Assembly: GCF_018308945.1 (NCBI RefSeq)
Contig: NZ_CP070501.1
Location: forward strand, 2,232,001 to 2,296,000
Reading direction: 5' to 3'
Length of the DNA: 64,000 nucleotides
From: Agrococcus sp. Marseille-Q4369
GTDB lineage: Bacteria > Actinomycetota > Actinomycetes > Actinomycetales > Microbacteriaceae
The notes below the pieces were generated by a model. The model saw only the letters and a list, made by a program, of their open reading frames with translations, was not told where the DNA came from and did not search any database. A program made the position numbers and the translations under genes. Below, piece by piece: positions 25,050-33,052 of this stretch (position 1 is its first letter; the number at the start of each line of letters is the position of its first letter).

Positions 25050-26732
25050 ATGACGGCGACGCGGCGCGTGCCTGACGCCCTTCCCGCAGCCGCCTACGCC
25101 GACCGGCTTGTCGCCGCGCTCGCCGACGCGGGCGTCGGCGACATCGTCGTCTGCCCCGGCTCGCGCTCGCAGTCGATCGCGCTCGCCGCTGCCCGCCTCG
25201 CGCGCGAGGGCGCGCTGCACCTGCACGTGCGCATCGACGAGCGCTCGGGCGCATTCCTCGCGCTCGGGCTCGCGCGCGAGACCCGGCGCCCCGTCGCGAT
25301 CGTCGTGACGAGCGGCACCGCGCTCGCGAACCTCCACCCCGCGATGCTCGAGGCGCACCACAGCGACGTGCCGCTCATCGCCATCACCGCCGACCGGCCG
25401 ACCGAGCTGCACGGCATCCGCGCCAACCAGACGACCCGGCAGGCGGGCATCTTCGGGGACGCGGCTCGCGTCGTGCTCGATGTGGGAGCGGATGCGCTGT
25501 GCGAGCCCGAGGACGACGCGGTCAGTGCCGTCCGTGCCGCGCTGGGCTGGCGTGACCGCGAGCACACCGAGCCCGGCCCCGTGCAGCTCAACATCGCCTT
25601 CCGCGAGCCGCTCTCGGGCGGGGCGCCGACGCAGCATCGCCGCGTCGAGCGGGTCGAGCGGCCGCAGATGCCGAGCGCGACGCTCCTGCCCGCGCCTCGC
25701 ACGGTCGTGATCGCGGGCGCCGACGCGGGCGCCGCAGCGGTCGACGTCGCCGAGGCGCTCGCGGCGCCGCTGCTCGCCGAGCCGACCTCCGGCGCTCGCT
25801 TCGGCCGGCTGCTCGTGCCGCACGGCTGCGACGTCGTGCCGCAGCTCGCCGACGAGGTGCGGCGCGTCGTCGTGCTCGGCCACCCGACCCTCTCGCGCTC
25901 GGTGACCGGCCTCATCCGTCGGCCCGACGTCGAGGTCGTCGTGCTCGGCCGCGCCGGGCAGGACAACGTGCGCGGCACCGGCGTCACGCGCGTGCTCGCC
26001 GGGCGCATCGAGGTCGAGCCCGCTGAGCCCGACGACGCCGATCGCGCGTGGGTCGAGCGCTGGCTGCACGCGGGCCGCGCGCTCGCCGACGCGCGCGATG
26101 CCGAGGCGGCGCCCGACTCGGAGCTCACGCGCGCCGACTACGCGCGGGCGGAGCTCGCGGAGGGGCGCACGCCCATCAACCGCCGCGAGCTCGTGAGCCA
26201 GGTGTGGGACCGCACGTGGCCGCACGACCGGCTCGTCGTCGCGGCGTCGCGGCTCATCCGCGAGCTCGACCTCGTCGCCGGCCCGAAGGCGGTGCGCGCC
26301 CACGCCAACCGCGGGCTCGCCGGCATCGACGGCACCGTCAGCACCGCATCCGGCATCGCCGTCGCGCACGAGCGCGAGAGCGCCGGCGGCATCACGCGGC
26401 TGCTCATCGGCGACCTCGCCCTGCTGCACGAGGCAGGCGGCCTGCACGTGCCGCCCGGGGAGGAGCGGCCGCGGCTGCAGATCGTCGTCGGCAACGACAA
26501 CGGCGGCAGCCTCTTCGAGCTGCTCGAGGTCGCCGGCAGCGCCGACCCCGGCGACTTCGCGCGCGTGCAGCGCACCCCGCACGACGTCGACCTCGAGCAC
26601 CTCGCGGCCGCCTACGGCTGGCCGTTCGAGCGCGTCGTCGACCGCGCCGGCCTCCGGAGGGCCCTGTCGCAGCCGAGACCGGGCATCATCGAGGCAGTGC
26701 TGGAAGGGGGCGCGGATGCGCAAGGGCTCTGA
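24633..26732 (+). CDS. menD: SEPHCHC synthase MenD in one open frame with an N-terminal PLDNc membrane domain
   Basis: One 699-residue open frame. Residues 1-65 are a PLD-nuclease N-terminal type membrane module (YALVDLTVTDDRRIRRL, then VPVFGPIAWLAWGKGP), followed by a charged and Pro-rich linker. From about residue 140 the sequence is MenD, which makes SEPHCHC from isochorismate and 2-oxoglutarate with ThDP. It has DIVVCPGSRSQSIALA, RIDERSGAFLALGLAR, VVTSGTALANLHPA, the ThDP region IGDLALLHEAGGLH and GNDNGGSLFELL. MenD alone would start at ATG 25050 or GTG 25068. In relatives as I know them these are two genes, so this is either a true fusion or an indel. Confidence 0.85.
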   Translation: MRWLILGGILALVVTVYALVDLTVTDDRRIRRLNRVLWVVLIVVVPVFGPIAWLAWGKGPRSAARPMAPDDDPSFSRSTLVSDEEADRRIAELEAQLAALDDEDPRTPPAPSPAPTDRSWAPTPGTTPTTPTGLAVARPMTATRRVPDALPAAAYADRLVAALADAGVGDIVVCPGSRSQSIALAAARLAREGALHLHVRIDERSGAFLALGLARETRRPVAIVVTSGTALANLHPAMLEAHHSDVPLIAITADRPTELHGIRANQTTRQAGIFGDAARVVLDVGADALCEPEDDAVSAVRAALGWRDREHTEPGPVQLNIAFREPLSGGAPTQHRRVERVERPQMPSATLLPAPRTVVIAGADAGAAAVDVAEALAAPLLAEPTSGARFGRLLVPHGCDVVPQLADEVRRVVVLGHPTLSRSVTGLIRRPDVEVVVLGRAGQDNVRGTGVTRVLAGRIEVEPAEPDDADRAWVERWLHAGRALADARDAEAAPDSELTRADYARAELAEGRTPINRRELVSQVWDRTWPHDRLVVAASRLIRELDLVAGPKAVRAHANRGLAGIDGTVSTASGIAVAHERESAGGITRLLIGDLALLHEAGGLHVPPGEERPRLQIVVGNDNGGSLFELLEVAGSADPGDFARVQRTPHDVDLEHLAAAYGWPFERVVDRAGLRRALSQPRPGIIEAVLEGGADAQGL

Positions 26733-27573
26733 CACCGTCATCGACGGCTCGACGCGGATCGTCATCACCGGCGGCGGCAGCGGCATCGGCCGGCTCGTCG
26801 CGCTCGCGGCGGCGCGGAAGGGCGCCCACGTCGTGCTCTGGGACCGCGACGAGCGAGCGGCGCGCGCGGTGGTCGCCGAGATCGACACGGAGGACGGCCG
26901 CGCGACCGCCGTCGTCGTCGACCTCACCGACGCCGACGCGATCGAGCTCGCGGCCGCCGAGACGCTCATGCTCGGCCCCGTCGACGTCGTCGTCAACAAC
27001 GCGGGCGTCATCTCCGGCAAGCCGCTCGCCTCGCTGAGCGTCGCCCAGATCGAGCGCACGATGCGCGTCAACGCGATCGCGCCCATCCTCGTCACGCGCG
27101 CTTTCCTGCCCGCGATGCGCGACGCGGGCCGCGGGCGCATCGTCACCGTCGCGAGCGCCGCCGGCTTCATCGGCGTCGCGGGCCAGACCGACTACGCCGC
27201 GAGCAAGTTCGCCGCGGTCGGCTTCATGGAGTCGCTGCGCGCGGAGCTGCGCAAGGAGCGCTCGCCCATCACGACCCTCACAGTCGCGCCGTTCTACATC
27301 GACACCGGCATGTTCGACGGCGTCACGACGAAGGTGCCGGCGCTGCTGCCGATCCTGTCGCAAGCGCGCGTCGCGACGCAGATCCTCGCCGCGATCGAGT
27401 CGCGGCGCACGCTGCTCGCGCTGCCGCCGCTCGTGCGCCTCGTGCCGGCGATCAAGGCGCTGCCGACCGCGCTCGGCGACCTGGTGGCGGATGCGCTGGG
27501 CGTCAACGAGGGGATGGACGCGTTCCGCGGTCGGCAGGCCACGCACCGCGACGGCGAGCGGGCGCTCCGCTGA
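26716..27573 (+). CDS. short-chain dehydrogenase/reductase (SDR) family protein
   Basis: A 285-residue classical SDR. Visible motifs: cofactor motif TGGGSGIGRLVAL near residue 18, NNAG in VDVVVNNAGVIS, catalytic Ser in VTVASAAGF, and YxxxK in TDYAASKFAAV. An Asp after strand 2 (LWDRDERAAR) favours NAD over NADP. The C-terminus continues about 60 residues beyond the core. It overlaps menD by 17 bases, so it is co-transcribed, but there is no evidence that it belongs to the quinone pathway. Confidence 0.9.
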   Translation: MRKGSDTVIDGSTRIVITGGGSGIGRLVALAAARKGAHVVLWDRDERAARAVVAEIDTEDGRATAVVVDLTDADAIELAAAETLMLGPVDVVVNNAGVISGKPLASLSVAQIERTMRVNAIAPILVTRAFLPAMRDAGRGRIVTVASAAGFIGVAGQTDYAASKFAAVGFMESLRAELRKERSPITTLTVAPFYIDTGMFDGVTTKVPALLPILSQARVATQILAAIESRRTLLALPPLVRLVPAIKALPTALGDLVADALGVNEGMDAFRGRQATHRDGERALR

Positions 27574-28781
27574 TGCGCTGGCCGTGGCAGCGGCGGCAGC
27601 AGCCGGCGCCCGTCCTCCAGGCCGAGCCGCCGCGCGAGCGGTGGGCGCTCCCGCGCACGCTCATCGTGCTGATCTCGGTGATCGCCGTCATCGCCGTGCT
27701 CATCGCCTTCAACCAGGTCGCATCCTTCGTCGCCCCCGTCTTCCTCGGCCTCAACCTCGTGATCGCCGTCATGCCGCTGCAGCAGTGGCTGCTGCGCATC
27801 GGGGCGCCGAGGGTGGTCGCGGCGCTCGCGTCGATGCTGACGGTCTACGGCTTCCTCGTCGCGCTGCTGTGGTCGATCTACTGGTCGGTGCAGTCGCTCA
27901 TGACCGAGCTGCCCGGCTACTCGAGCGAGTTCAACCGGCTCTACCGCGAGACGCTCGCGTGGCTCGAGACGCTCGGCGTCTCGGAGGACGAGGCGCTCCA
28001 GCAGCTGCGGAACGCCTTCAGCCCCGGCGCGATCGCGAGCACCGTCGGCGCGCTCGCCTCGGACGCGGGCGTCGTGCTCGGCTTCGTCGCGACCCTCTTC
28101 GTCGTCATCTTCTTCCTCGCGTGGGACTCGATGCGGCTGCCCGACCGCATGCAGCGCATCGCGATCACGAACCCCGACCTCGTGCGCGGCGTCGACCGCT
28201 TCGCGGCCGGCGTGCAGCGCTACTGGGTCGTCACGACGCTGTTCGGCCTCGTCGTCTCGGCGCTCGACCTCGTCGCCCTCACGGCGCTCGGGGTGCCGCT
28301 CGCGCTCGTCTGGGCCGTCTTCGCGTTCGTGACCAACTACATCCCGAACATCGGCTTCGTGATCGGCACGGTGCCGCCGACGCTCATGGCGCTGCTCGCG
28401 AACGGCCCGCTCAACGCGCTGCTGACCGCGATCCTCTTCAGCGTCATCAACTTCGTCATGCAGTCGCTCGTGCAGCCGAAGGTCGCGGGCGACGCGGTCG
28501 GGGTGACGCCCGCGACCTCGTTCCTGTCGCTGCTCGTGTGGGCGTTCGCGCTCGGACCGGTCGGCGCGCTGCTCGCGCTGCCGGCGACCCTCGCCGTCAA
28601 GACGATGCTCGTCGACCCCGACCCGCGGCTCGGGTGGATCAGCAAGCTCATCTCGAACAAGGTCGACGCGGTGCCGCCGGGCAGGCTCGGCCGCGCCGTG
28701 TCGCCCGGGGTGCGGCCTCGCGATCAGCGGCCGCCCACCGCGGCGGTCCCCATTCAGGAGCCGCCAGCGTCACGGGGCTAG
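27573..28781 (+). CDS. AI-2E (PerM/TqsA-type) family transporter
   Basis: A 402-residue membrane protein with the AI-2E transporter layout: helices near residues 30-50, 55-75 and 80-110, a soluble stretch to about 155, then helices to about 345 with FVTNYIPNIGFVIGTVPPTL and VTPATSFLSLLVWAFALGPVGALLALPATL. The family exports or imports various solutes; AI-2 itself is proven only for some members. The ATG overlaps the SDR stop by one base. The C-terminal 55 residues are basic and Pro-rich. Confidence 0.88.
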   Translation: MRWPWQRRQQPAPVLQAEPPRERWALPRTLIVLISVIAVIAVLIAFNQVASFVAPVFLGLNLVIAVMPLQQWLLRIGAPRVVAALASMLTVYGFLVALLWSIYWSVQSLMTELPGYSSEFNRLYRETLAWLETLGVSEDEALQQLRNAFSPGAIASTVGALASDAGVVLGFVATLFVVIFFLAWDSMRLPDRMQRIAITNPDLVRGVDRFAAGVQRYWVVTTLFGLVVSALDLVALTALGVPLALVWAVFAFVTNYIPNIGFVIGTVPPTLMALLANGPLNALLTAILFSVINFVMQSLVQPKVAGDAVGVTPATSFLSLLVWAFALGPVGALLALPATLAVKTMLVDPDPRLGWISKLISNKVDAVPPGRLGRAVSPGVRPRDQRPPTAAVPIQEPPASRG

Positions 28782-28784
28782 TCT
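28779..28784 (+). promoter_or_regulatory. -10 hexamer TAGTCT of ppk2
   Basis: TAGTCT ends exactly 6 bases before the ATG at 28791 and overlaps the stop of the preceding gene. It suggests a separate leaderless transcript for ppk2. Confidence 0.45.
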
Positions 28785-28790
28785 CGCGCA

Positions 28791-29642
28791 ATGACTGCGA
28801 TCACCGACGCGCTGCGCATCACCGGTCCCGTCGACCTGGCGAGCGTGAGCCCCGCATCCACCCCCGGGTTCGACGGCCGCAAGGCCGACGGGCAGCGGGC
28901 GCTCGAGGCGGGCGCCGAGCGCCTCGCCGAGCTGCAGGAGCGGCTCTTCGCCGAGAGCACCGCGGGCGGCGAGCGCTCGGTGCTGCTCATGGTGCAGGGG
29001 ATGGACACCTCCGGCAAGGGCGGCATCATGCGGCACGTGATCGGGCAGGTCGACCCGCAGGGCGTGCGCATCAAGGCGTTCAAGGCGCCCACCGAGGAGG
29101 AGCGCAGCCACGACTTCCTGTGGCGCATCGAGCGCGAGCTGCCGGCGCCGGGCATCATCGGCGTCTTCGATCGCTCCCACTACGAGGACGTGCTCATCCA
29201 CCGCGTGCGCGGCCTCTCGGCGCCCGATGTGATCGAGGAGCGCTACGGCCGCATCGTCGAGTTCGAGCGGGGGATCGCCGAGCGCGGCATCTCGCTCATC
29301 AAGGTGATGCTGCACGTCTCGTTCGAGGAGCAGGGCACGCGGCTGCTCGAGCGCCTCGACCGGCCCGACAAGCACTGGAAGTACAACCCGGGCGACATCG
29401 ACGAGCGCGAGCACTGGGATGCCTACATGGAGGCGTACGAGATCGCGATCGCCCGCACGGCCACCGAGCAGGCGCCGTGGCACGTCGTGCCCGCCGATCG
29501 CAAGTGGTACTCGCGGCTCGCGGTGCGCGAGCTGCTGCTCGAGGCACTCGAGCGCATCGACCCGCAGTGGCCGCCGGCCGACTTCGACGTGGCCGCCGAG
29601 CGCGCCCGGCTCGTCGGCGCGGGCGGCACCCCCGCCAGCTGA
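28791..29642 (+). CDS. ppk2: PPK2-family polyphosphate kinase
   Basis: A 283-residue polyphosphate kinase 2 family protein, which transfers phosphate between polyphosphate and nucleoside mono- or diphosphates. Walker A is visible as MVQGMDTSGKGGIMRHV (about residues 65-81) and Walker B as GVFDRSHYEDVLIHRV (about 124-139). The lid region is seen as RPDKHWKYNPGDIDER, and the C-terminus as WHVVPADRKWYSRLAV. The single-domain length fits class I or III; substrate preference cannot be decided here. The gene ends 18 bases before the 20-bp repeat array. Confidence 0.94.
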   Translation: MTAITDALRITGPVDLASVSPASTPGFDGRKADGQRALEAGAERLAELQERLFAESTAGGERSVLLMVQGMDTSGKGGIMRHVIGQVDPQGVRIKAFKAPTEEERSHDFLWRIERELPAPGIIGVFDRSHYEDVLIHRVRGLSAPDVIEERYGRIVEFERGIAERGISLIKVMLHVSFEEQGTRLLERLDRPDKHWKYNPGDIDEREHWDAYMEAYEIAIARTATEQAPWHVVPADRKWYSRLAVRELLLEALERIDPQWPPADFDVAAERARLVGAGGTPAS

Positions 29643-29660
29643 CCGCGAGCCCGCCCGCCC

Positions 29661-29960
29661 TCGAGCGGTCAATTCCCCGCCTGAGCGGTCAACTCCGCGC
29701 GTGAACGGTCAACTCCGCGCGCGAGCGGTCAACTCCGCTCGCGAACGGTCAACTCCGCCCGCGAGCGGTCAACTGCGTGGCGGAGCAGCCGCCCGCCGGC
29801 CGGCCGACCGCTCACATGACGAACTGACCACTCGCACACCGACGTGATCCTTCGCACACCGAATCGACCGTTCACACGCGAAAGTGACCGCTCGGAAGCG
29901 GAAGTGACCGCTCACACGCGGAAGTGACCGCTCGAGCGCGGAAGTGACCGCTCGGAGCGC
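29661..29960. repeat. 300-bp head-to-head array of 20-bp repeats between convergent ppk2 and menF
   Basis: Six plus-sense units start at 29661, 29681, 29701, 29721, 29741 and 29761, with consensus GCGAGCGGTCAACTCCGCGC. A 20-base centre follows (29781-29800). Then eight opposite-sense units start at 29801, 29821, 29841, 29861, 29881, 29901, 29921 and 29941, with consensus GAAGTGACCGCTCACACGCG. The 20-base phase is unbroken through the centre. The conserved core is GAGCGGTCA or its complement TGACCGCTC. It exactly fills the gap between the two gene ends. There is no coding potential and no unique spacers. Confidence 0.95.
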
Positions 29961-29963
29961 CGG

Positions 29964-31172
29964 TCAGGGGAGGGGGTCGGCGAGCGCGTCGGTGATGGGG
30001 CGCAGCTTCACGGCCGTCTCGGCGAGCTCGGCGGCCGGGTCGGAGCCCGCCACGATGCCCGCGCCAGCGAACGCGCGGATGCCCCCGTCGGCCGCGATCT
30101 CGGCGCCGCGCAGCGCGATCACCCACTCGCCGCCGCCGTCGCCGTCGATCCACCCGACCGGCCCCGCGTAGCGGCCGCGGTCGACGCCCTCGAGCTCGCG
30201 GATGAGCGCGAGCGAGGCCTCGCGCGGCGTGCCGCCGACCGCAGCGGTCGGGTGCAGCAGCGCGAGCACGTCGAGCGTCGAGCGGTCGCCGAGCGTGCCG
30301 GTGATGTCGGTCGCGAGGTGCCAGAGGTTCGGCAGCCGCAGCGGGAACGGCTCCGACGCGCGCGCATCCGGCGCGAGCTCGCGCAGCACCGCCATCGCGG
30401 AGTCCGCCGCGAAGCGGTGCTCGCGCAGATCCTTGTCGCCCGACGCGAGCGCCTCCGCGATCTCGGCGTCGCGCGAGGGCGTCGCCCCTCGCGGGGCCGT
30501 CCCCGCGAGCACGCGCGAGAAGAAGTGGCCCCGGTGCGCGGCGATGAGCGTCTCGGGGCTCGCGCCGACGACCCCGTCGACCGCGTAGGTCACCGCATCG
30601 GGGTAGCGCTGCACGAGGCCGACCGCGACCGAGCGCACATCCCCGTCAGGCGGCAGCTGCCCCACGCGATCCCGGGCGACGACGACCTTCTCGGCCCAAC
30701 CGGCACGGATGCGCTCAGTCGCCGCCGCGACGACGGCGCGGTAGCGCTCGGCGTCGATCTCGCCGTCGGTTAGCTCGACGCGCACCTCCTCGACCGCGGT
30801 CGGGTGCAGGCGGCCCTCGTCGCCGATCCACGTCACCCACTCGTCGTCGCCGCGACGGCCGACGACGAGCTCCGGCACGATGAGCACGCTCGTCGCGGCC
30901 GACGCGTCGTCGAACGCGAACGCGCCGAAGGCGACGAGCCCCGTGCCCGGGACGGCGACCGCGTCGTCGACGACCGCGTCCCGCGCGACGTCGCGCCACG
31001 CATCCGCCGCGTCCGTGAAGCGCGAAGGGCCCCGGAACTCGAGCCGCATCGCGACGCCCCGGCCGACGATGCCGTCGGCGCCGCGGCGGATCGCGAGCGG
31101 CCAGCGCGGCTCGGCGTGCTCGAGCAGCCGGCCGGGCTCCGCGCGCTCGGTGCGCACGTGCAGGCTGGGCAT
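29964..31172 (-). CDS. menF: isochorismate synthase
   Basis: A 402-residue chorismate-binding enzyme that isomerises chorismate to isochorismate, the entry step of menaquinone synthesis. The conserved C-terminal core shows EKVVVARDRV, VVGASPETLIAAHRG, VLAGTAPRG, the metal ligands around SGDKDLREHRFA, HLATDITGTL, HPTAAVGGTPRE and GWIDGDGGGEWVIALRGAEI. The N-terminal third is variable, as usual. TAGGCT lies 7 bases before the ATG. It diverges from menG and converges on ppk2 across the repeat array. Confidence 0.95.
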   Translation of the reverse strand: MPSLHVRTERAEPGRLLEHAEPRWPLAIRRGADGIVGRGVAMRLEFRGPSRFTDAADAWRDVARDAVVDDAVAVPGTGLVAFGAFAFDDASAATSVLIVPELVVGRRGDDEWVTWIGDEGRLHPTAVEEVRVELTDGEIDAERYRAVVAAATERIRAGWAEKVVVARDRVGQLPPDGDVRSVAVGLVQRYPDAVTYAVDGVVGASPETLIAAHRGHFFSRVLAGTAPRGATPSRDAEIAEALASGDKDLREHRFAADSAMAVLRELAPDARASEPFPLRLPNLWHLATDITGTLGDRSTLDVLALLHPTAAVGGTPREASLALIRELEGVDRGRYAGPVGWIDGDGGGEWVIALRGAEIAADGGIRAFAGAGIVAGSDPAAELAETAVKLRPITDALADPLP

Positions 31173-31179
31173 GCACGCC

Positions 31180-31236
31180 AGCCTAGACGTCCGTCTCGAG
31201 GCGCCCGACCTGGGCTCAGCCCGCGCCGCCTAGGAT
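31180..31236. promoter_or_regulatory. divergent leaderless-type promoters of menF and menG
   Basis: TAGGCT on the minus strand (31180-31185) ends 7 bases before the menF ATG. TAGGAT on the plus strand (31231-31236) ends 6 bases before the menG GTG at 31243. The intergenic region is only 70 bases, so a regulator binding here could control both genes. Confidence 0.5.
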
Positions 31237-31242
31237 GGGGGT

Positions 31243-31995
31243 GTGAGCCGAGCCGACATGCAGAAGGACCCCAACGAGGTCGCGGGCATGTTCGACGCGA
31301 CGGCCAAGCGCTACGACCTGCTCAACTCGTTGCTCTCGGGCGGCAACGACAAGCTGTGGCGCATCCAGATGCAGCGCGCCGTCCGCCCGCAGGCGGGCGA
31401 GCGCATCCTCGACGTCGCCGCCGGCACGGGAGCCTCGGCCGCGCCGATGGCGAAGGCCGGCGCGCTCGTCACCGCGCTCGACATCAGCCACGGGATGCTC
31501 GAGGAGGGCCGTCGCCGCCACCCCGACATCGAGTTCGTGCACGGCAGCGCGACCGAGCTGCCGTTCGACGACGACACCTTCGACGCCGTCACCATCTCCT
31601 TCGGCCTGCGCAACGTGCAGCAGCCGCGCGCGGCGCTCAGCGAGTTCTACCGCGTGCTGAAGCCCGGCGGCCGCCTCGTCGTGTGCGAGTTCTCGCACCC
31701 GCCGGTCGATGTCGTGCGCAAGGGCTACGAGCTCTACCTGCGCACCGCGCTGCCGGGCATGGCGCGGCTCGCGAGCAGCAATCCCGAGGCCTACCGCTAC
31801 CTCGTCGAGTCGATCTCGAGCTGGCCCGACCAGCACTCGCTCTCGCAGTGGATCCGCACCGCGGGCTTCACGCGCGTCGCCCACCGCAACCTCACGCTCG
31901 GCGTCGTCGCCCTGCATCGCGGCCGCAAGCCCACCGAGCAGACCGCCGCGCTGCGCCTCGCGCGCCACGCGAGCGCGGAGGAGCAGGCCGACTGA
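31243..31995 (+). CDS. menG: demethylmenaquinone methyltransferase
   Basis: A 250-residue SAM-dependent C-methyltransferase of the UbiE/MenG family, the last step of menaquinone synthesis. Family features: KDPNEVAGMFDATAKRYDLLN at the N-terminus, SAM motif ILDVAAGTGASAAPMA, ALDISHGMLEEGR, FGLRNVQQPRAALSEFYRVL and CEFSHPP. The GTG at 31243 fits the TAGGAT hexamer; an ATG 5 codons later is possible. Its TGA overlaps the next ATG by one base. Confidence 0.95.
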   Translation: MSRADMQKDPNEVAGMFDATAKRYDLLNSLLSGGNDKLWRIQMQRAVRPQAGERILDVAAGTGASAAPMAKAGALVTALDISHGMLEEGRRRHPDIEFVHGSATELPFDDDTFDAVTISFGLRNVQQPRAALSEFYRVLKPGGRLVVCEFSHPPVDVVRKGYELYLRTALPGMARLASSNPEAYRYLVESISSWPDQHSLSQWIRTAGFTRVAHRNLTLGVVALHRGRKPTEQTAALRLARHASAEEQAD

Positions 31996-33005
31996 TGCCG
32001 ACGATCCCCGAGACCTTCGGTCTCCGCGGGCCGCGCTTCACGGCGCCCGCCGACCGCCGCGTCGTCGACCGCATCGAGGAGAGCCTCGAGTCGGTCGAGG
32101 AGCGGCTCCTCGCCCACCTGCACGTCGCCGATCCCGTGGCGGATGCGGTGACGCGCTACCTCCTGGAGGCCGGCGGCAAGCGCGCCCGGCCGCTCCTGCT
32201 GCTGCTCACGGCGCACCTCGGGCGAGGCATCGACGACCAGGTGCTGACGGCGGCGGAGCTCATCGAGATCACGCACGTCGCGAGCCTGTACCACGACGAC
32301 GTCATGGACGAGGCGGAGACGCGTCGCGGCGTGCCCTCCGCGCACGTCGCGTGGAGCAACTCCGTCGCGATCCTCGCGGGCGACCTGCTCTTCGCGCGCG
32401 CCGGCAAGCTCGCCGCGCCGCTCGGCCGCGAGGTCGCCGAGCTGCAGGCGCGCACGTTCGAGCGGCTCTGCCTCGGGCAGCTGCACGAGACGCTCGGCCC
32501 GGGCGACGAGGACCCGGTCACGCACTACCTGCAGGTGCTCGCCGACAAGACCGGATCGCTCATCGCCGCCGCCGCCGAGTGCGGCGCGCTCGTGAGCGGC
32601 GCCGACGACGAGCACCGCGCGGCCCTCCGCGAGTTCGGCGAGCGCATCGGCGTCGCCTTCCAGCTCGTCGACGACTGTCTCGACCTCTCGGCCGACCCCG
32701 ACACCGGCAAGGACCAGGGCAACGATGTGCGCGCCGGCGTCGAGACGCTGCCGGTGCTGCTGCTGGCCCGTCGAACCGACGACGCCGCGGCCGCGCTGCT
32801 CGCGCGCCTGCAGGATCCCGCCGACGACGCCGACCTCGCCGCCGCGGTCGCCGAGCTCGCCGCCCACGACGTCGTCGACGAGACGATGGCCGAGGCCGAG
32901 CGCTGGCAGCGCGAGGCGCTCGCGGCGCTCGAGCCGCTGCCCGCCGGCACCGTGCGGCGCGGCCTCGAGGCGTTCGCCGAGAAGGTCGTCTCGCGCACCC
33001 GCTGA
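31995..33005 (+). CDS. trans-polyprenyl diphosphate synthase (menaquinone side chain)
   Basis: A 336-residue all-trans prenyl diphosphate synthase. Motifs: GGKRARPLLLLL, first Asp-rich motif SLYHDDVMDEAETRRG (DDxxD), GDLLFARAGKLA, and second Asp-rich motif FQLVDDCLDLSADPDTGKDQGND. The small residues before the first motif fit a medium-to-long chain product such as octa- to deca-prenyl, but length cannot be fixed from sequence. One-base overlap with menG strongly suggests it provides the menaquinone tail. Confidence 0.93.
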   Translation: MPTIPETFGLRGPRFTAPADRRVVDRIEESLESVEERLLAHLHVADPVADAVTRYLLEAGGKRARPLLLLLTAHLGRGIDDQVLTAAELIEITHVASLYHDDVMDEAETRRGVPSAHVAWSNSVAILAGDLLFARAGKLAAPLGREVAELQARTFERLCLGQLHETLGPGDEDPVTHYLQVLADKTGSLIAAAAECGALVSGADDEHRAALREFGERIGVAFQLVDDCLDLSADPDTGKDQGNDVRAGVETLPVLLLARRTDDAAAALLARLQDPADDADLAAAVAELAAHDVVDETMAEAERWQREALAALEPLPAGTVRRGLEAFAEKVVSRTR

Positions 33006-33052
33006 GCACACGAAGTCCGGGCGGCGCGCCCGCCCTCACCCCAAGGAGAGAA

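Noticed and set aside
24159-27170. A 1003-codon open frame on the minus strand opposite menD
   Set aside because: It is a shadow frame created by high GC3 of menD; its composition is dominated by Arg, Ala, Asp and His and it shows no domain beyond the real DUF4229 gene at its 3' end.
29661-29960. Possible CRISPR array
   Set aside because: The repeats are contiguous 20-mers without unique spacers, switch orientation in the middle, and no cas gene is in the window.
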